64,000 nt of DNA from the NCBI GenBank assembly GCA_028285545.1, contig JANQPA010000055.1:37154-101153 (forward strand), given 5' to 3'. The DNA is from Saprospiraceae bacterium. Its GTDB lineage: Bacteria > Bacteroidota > Bacteroidia > Chitinophagales > Saprospiraceae. Made by a program: the position numbers and the translations under genes. This document shows, in pieces, positions 62,699 through 64,000 of the stretch. Positions within the stretch are counted from its first letter, which is position 1. Each line of letters starts with the position of its first letter. The notes below the pieces were generated by a model that searched no databases, had not been told where the DNA came from, and saw only the letters and a program-made list of their open reading frames with translations.

Positions 62699-63520
62699 AT
62701 GAAACAGAATTTCTTATTGGTTCTACTCTTTCTAAGTTTTCATTTGATTTTAAATGCGCAGCAATCACAAAAGCCGAAGGTAATGATATTGGGAATGTAT
62801 CACTTCAGTAATCCTGGCCTGGATGCTGCAAACATTAAAGCTGATGATGTTAAAGCAGAAAAAAGGCAACAAGAATTAGATTTTCTGGCAAAACAATTAG
62901 CAGCATTTAAGCCCACTAAAATTGCAGTTGAAGTACCTTATGGAGATACCATAATTCCCAAAAGGTATCAAGAATATCTTAAGCACAAGGATTTACTAAA
63001 AATGAGAAAAAGTGAAACCTATCAAATAGGCTTTAGGCTTGCTGGTCAACTAAATCACAACAACATATACCCTATTGACTACCGATTAAACATAGAACCT
63101 GAATCTATGGGAAAATTTGCACAAGAAAACCCACAAAAAATGCAGGTTTTTCAAGGTATGATAAAAAGCATCCAGGATACCCTAAATTACTGGACTGAAG
63201 AAATTTTGTATAAAAAGACCATAGGAGATTTTTTAAAATTTATGAATACCGATGACCTAGTAGCTGCCAATCATTCTCTTTATCTCGAATTGGTAAACAC
63301 TCTTTGGTCCGAGAAATACAGCCCTGGGGCTGAAATGATAAGTTTATGGTATAAACGAAACACCATGATTTTTCAAAACTTAATACGGATCACAGATTTT
63401 GACAATCCGGATGAAAGAATTTTAATTGTTTTTGGACAAGGGCATGTACAAATGCTCAAAGATCACATCGAAGACGCAAATTATTATGAGTGGGTGGAGG
63501 TTAATGATTATTTAAAATAA
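62699..63520 (+). CDS. Secreted DUF5694-family protein
   Basis: I place the start at the ATG at 62699 (MKQNFLLVLLFLSFHLILNAQ), which yields a clean signal peptide; the frame extends upstream to 62498 but without sense and overlapping the divergent gene. The mature protein begins with KPKVMILGMYHFSNPGLD and contains KPTKIAVEVPYGD, a TraB/erythromycin-esterase-like pattern (GxxHFxxP and VE) typical of DUF5694. A late GQGHVQML segment supplies another conserved His. The TraB-like fold is shared with metalloproteases such as TIKI; activity here is not known. Ends at a bidirectional terminator. Confidence 0.85.
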   Translation: MKQNFLLVLLFLSFHLILNAQQSQKPKVMILGMYHFSNPGLDAANIKADDVKAEKRQQELDFLAKQLAAFKPTKIAVEVPYGDTIIPKRYQEYLKHKDLLKMRKSETYQIGFRLAGQLNHNNIYPIDYRLNIEPESMGKFAQENPQKMQVFQGMIKSIQDTLNYWTEEILYKKTIGDFLKFMNTDDLVAANHSLYLELVNTLWSEKYSPGAEMISLWYKRNTMIFQNLIRITDFDNPDERILIVFGQGHVQMLKDHIEDANYYEWVEVNDYLK

Positions 63521-63552
63521 AAAGATAGGGGGCCGAGGTCCCCTATCTTTTT
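63519..63552. terminator. Bidirectional terminator at the DUF5694/T9SS cargo boundary
   Basis: AAAAAGATAGGGG (63519-63531) and CCCCTATCTTTTT (63540-63552) form a perfect 13-bp stem with A- and T-tracts that serve both directions. Confidence 0.9.
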
Positions 63553-63577
63553 TATTTCATAAATTTTATCATTTCTC

Positions 63578-64000
63578 TTACTGAATTTTAATCATCTTCT
63601 TAGTAGCGGTAAAATCTCCTGCAGTTAGGGTATAGTACATCACACCTGCCGGAAGATCATTGATATCAACTTTATTGTAACCTTTATCAAAATCTCCTCT
63701 GATCACTCTCAAGGTCTTGCCTGTTACATCATTAATGGTGATGCTTACTTTGCTTGCTTGAGGTAAAGAAAAGCCTATTTGAGTCTCAGCTACAAATGGG
63801 TTTGGACTGTTTTGATAAAGAGCAAAGCCTGCATCTTGAGTACTTGCATTTCCAAAATCTAAGGCTACATCCAGATCTTGGCCAGCCTGATCATAGGCTT
63901 CAGCTTGAGTATAACGAGAGCTAATGCTTAGCAGCTCACTTAAAGTTGCATCTGATTTAGCACGTACAACTATGCTAAACAAATCCGCCGCTTTGGGCGG
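63578..64000 (-). CDS. T9SS cargo protein, C-terminal part (5' end beyond the window)
   Basis: The frame is open to the right edge, so only the last 140 residues are seen. The first visible part (LFSIVVRAKSDATLSELLSI followed by SSRYTQAEAY) is the end of a domain commonly placed before the sorting signal in large Saprospiria secreted proteins. The final 80 residues (NSPNPFVAETQIGFSLP, ...VTGKTLRV..., LPAGVMYYTLTAG, KKMIKIQ) are a textbook type A T9SS sorting domain. The protein is therefore exported through T9SS. What the missing part does cannot be said. Confidence 0.93.
   Translation of the reverse strand, partial: PPKAADLFSIVVRAKSDATLSELLSISSRYTQAEAYDQAGQDLDVALDFGNASTQDAGFALYQNSPNPFVAETQIGFSLPQASKVSITINDVTGKTLRVIRGDFDKGYNKVDINDLPAGVMYYTLTAGDFTATKKMIKIQ

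Overview
The window reads as chromosomal DNA of a gliding or T9SS-bearing member of the Bacteroidota, most likely in the Saprospiria (inference). The evidence is the GldA/GldF/GldG ABC transporter genes, two secreted giants ending in the gliding-associated C-terminal (type B T9SS sorting) domain, two proteins ending in a type A T9SS sorting domain, a SusC-type TonB-dependent receptor, many Sec-exported lipoproteins, and AT-rich intergenic DNA. There are no rRNA, tRNA, CRISPR, phage or intact insertion-sequence genes. The window cuts an EVE-domain gene at the left edge and a T9SS cargo gene at the right edge.

Layout. 1-5.5 kb: EVE protein, lipoproteins, a SpoU-type RNA methyltransferase and a GT39-like membrane glycosyltransferase. 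5.5-7.7 kb: a repeat-rich gap and pyrG. 7.9-16.4 kb: five co-directional genes comprising a CDF-like membrane protein without metal ligands, a tandem-duplicated beta-helix T9SS protein, a TonB-dependent receptor, an MsrA-like lipoprotein without its catalytic cysteine, and a PiT-like permease. 16.6-20.2 kb: a secreted caspase-fold protein and a DUF2071 protein. 20.3-29.1 kb: a 2937-residue adhesin-like protein with about 29 Ig-like repeats of 70 residues. 29.4-41.7 kb: a long leftward array, read from the right as gldA, an unknown gene, gldF, gldG, a DUF4340 gene, a Zn-dependent phospholipase C-like gene, an amidohydrolase, a DUF368 (PopT) gene, a DUF6090 gene, aroE and a proline dehydrogenase. 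41.8-48.6 kb: dipeptide epimerase, M28 peptidase, a small secreted protein and a GlcD/GlcF-type flavo-iron-sulfur oxidoreductase. 48.6-54.2 kb: an AT-rich stretch of unrecognised genes and long gaps. 54.2-64 kb: AGMO-like hydroxylase, Spy-like protein, purple acid phosphatase, GNAT protein, MATE exporter, a second type B T9SS protein, a PrcB-like protein, a DUF5694 protein and the cut T9SS cargo gene.

How the genes fit together. Gliding and secretion genes sit in the same window as several probable T9SS substrates. The 7.9-16.4 kb block looks like a substrate-capture locus (surface protein, outer-membrane receptor, inner-membrane permease) that also carries two degenerate enzyme or transporter homologues. 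Convergent gene pairs are separated by long perfect palindromes that should terminate transcription on both strands. Several gaps hold short tandem or inverted repeats, including a probable TA-targeted MITE that supplies the last base of the gldG stop codon.
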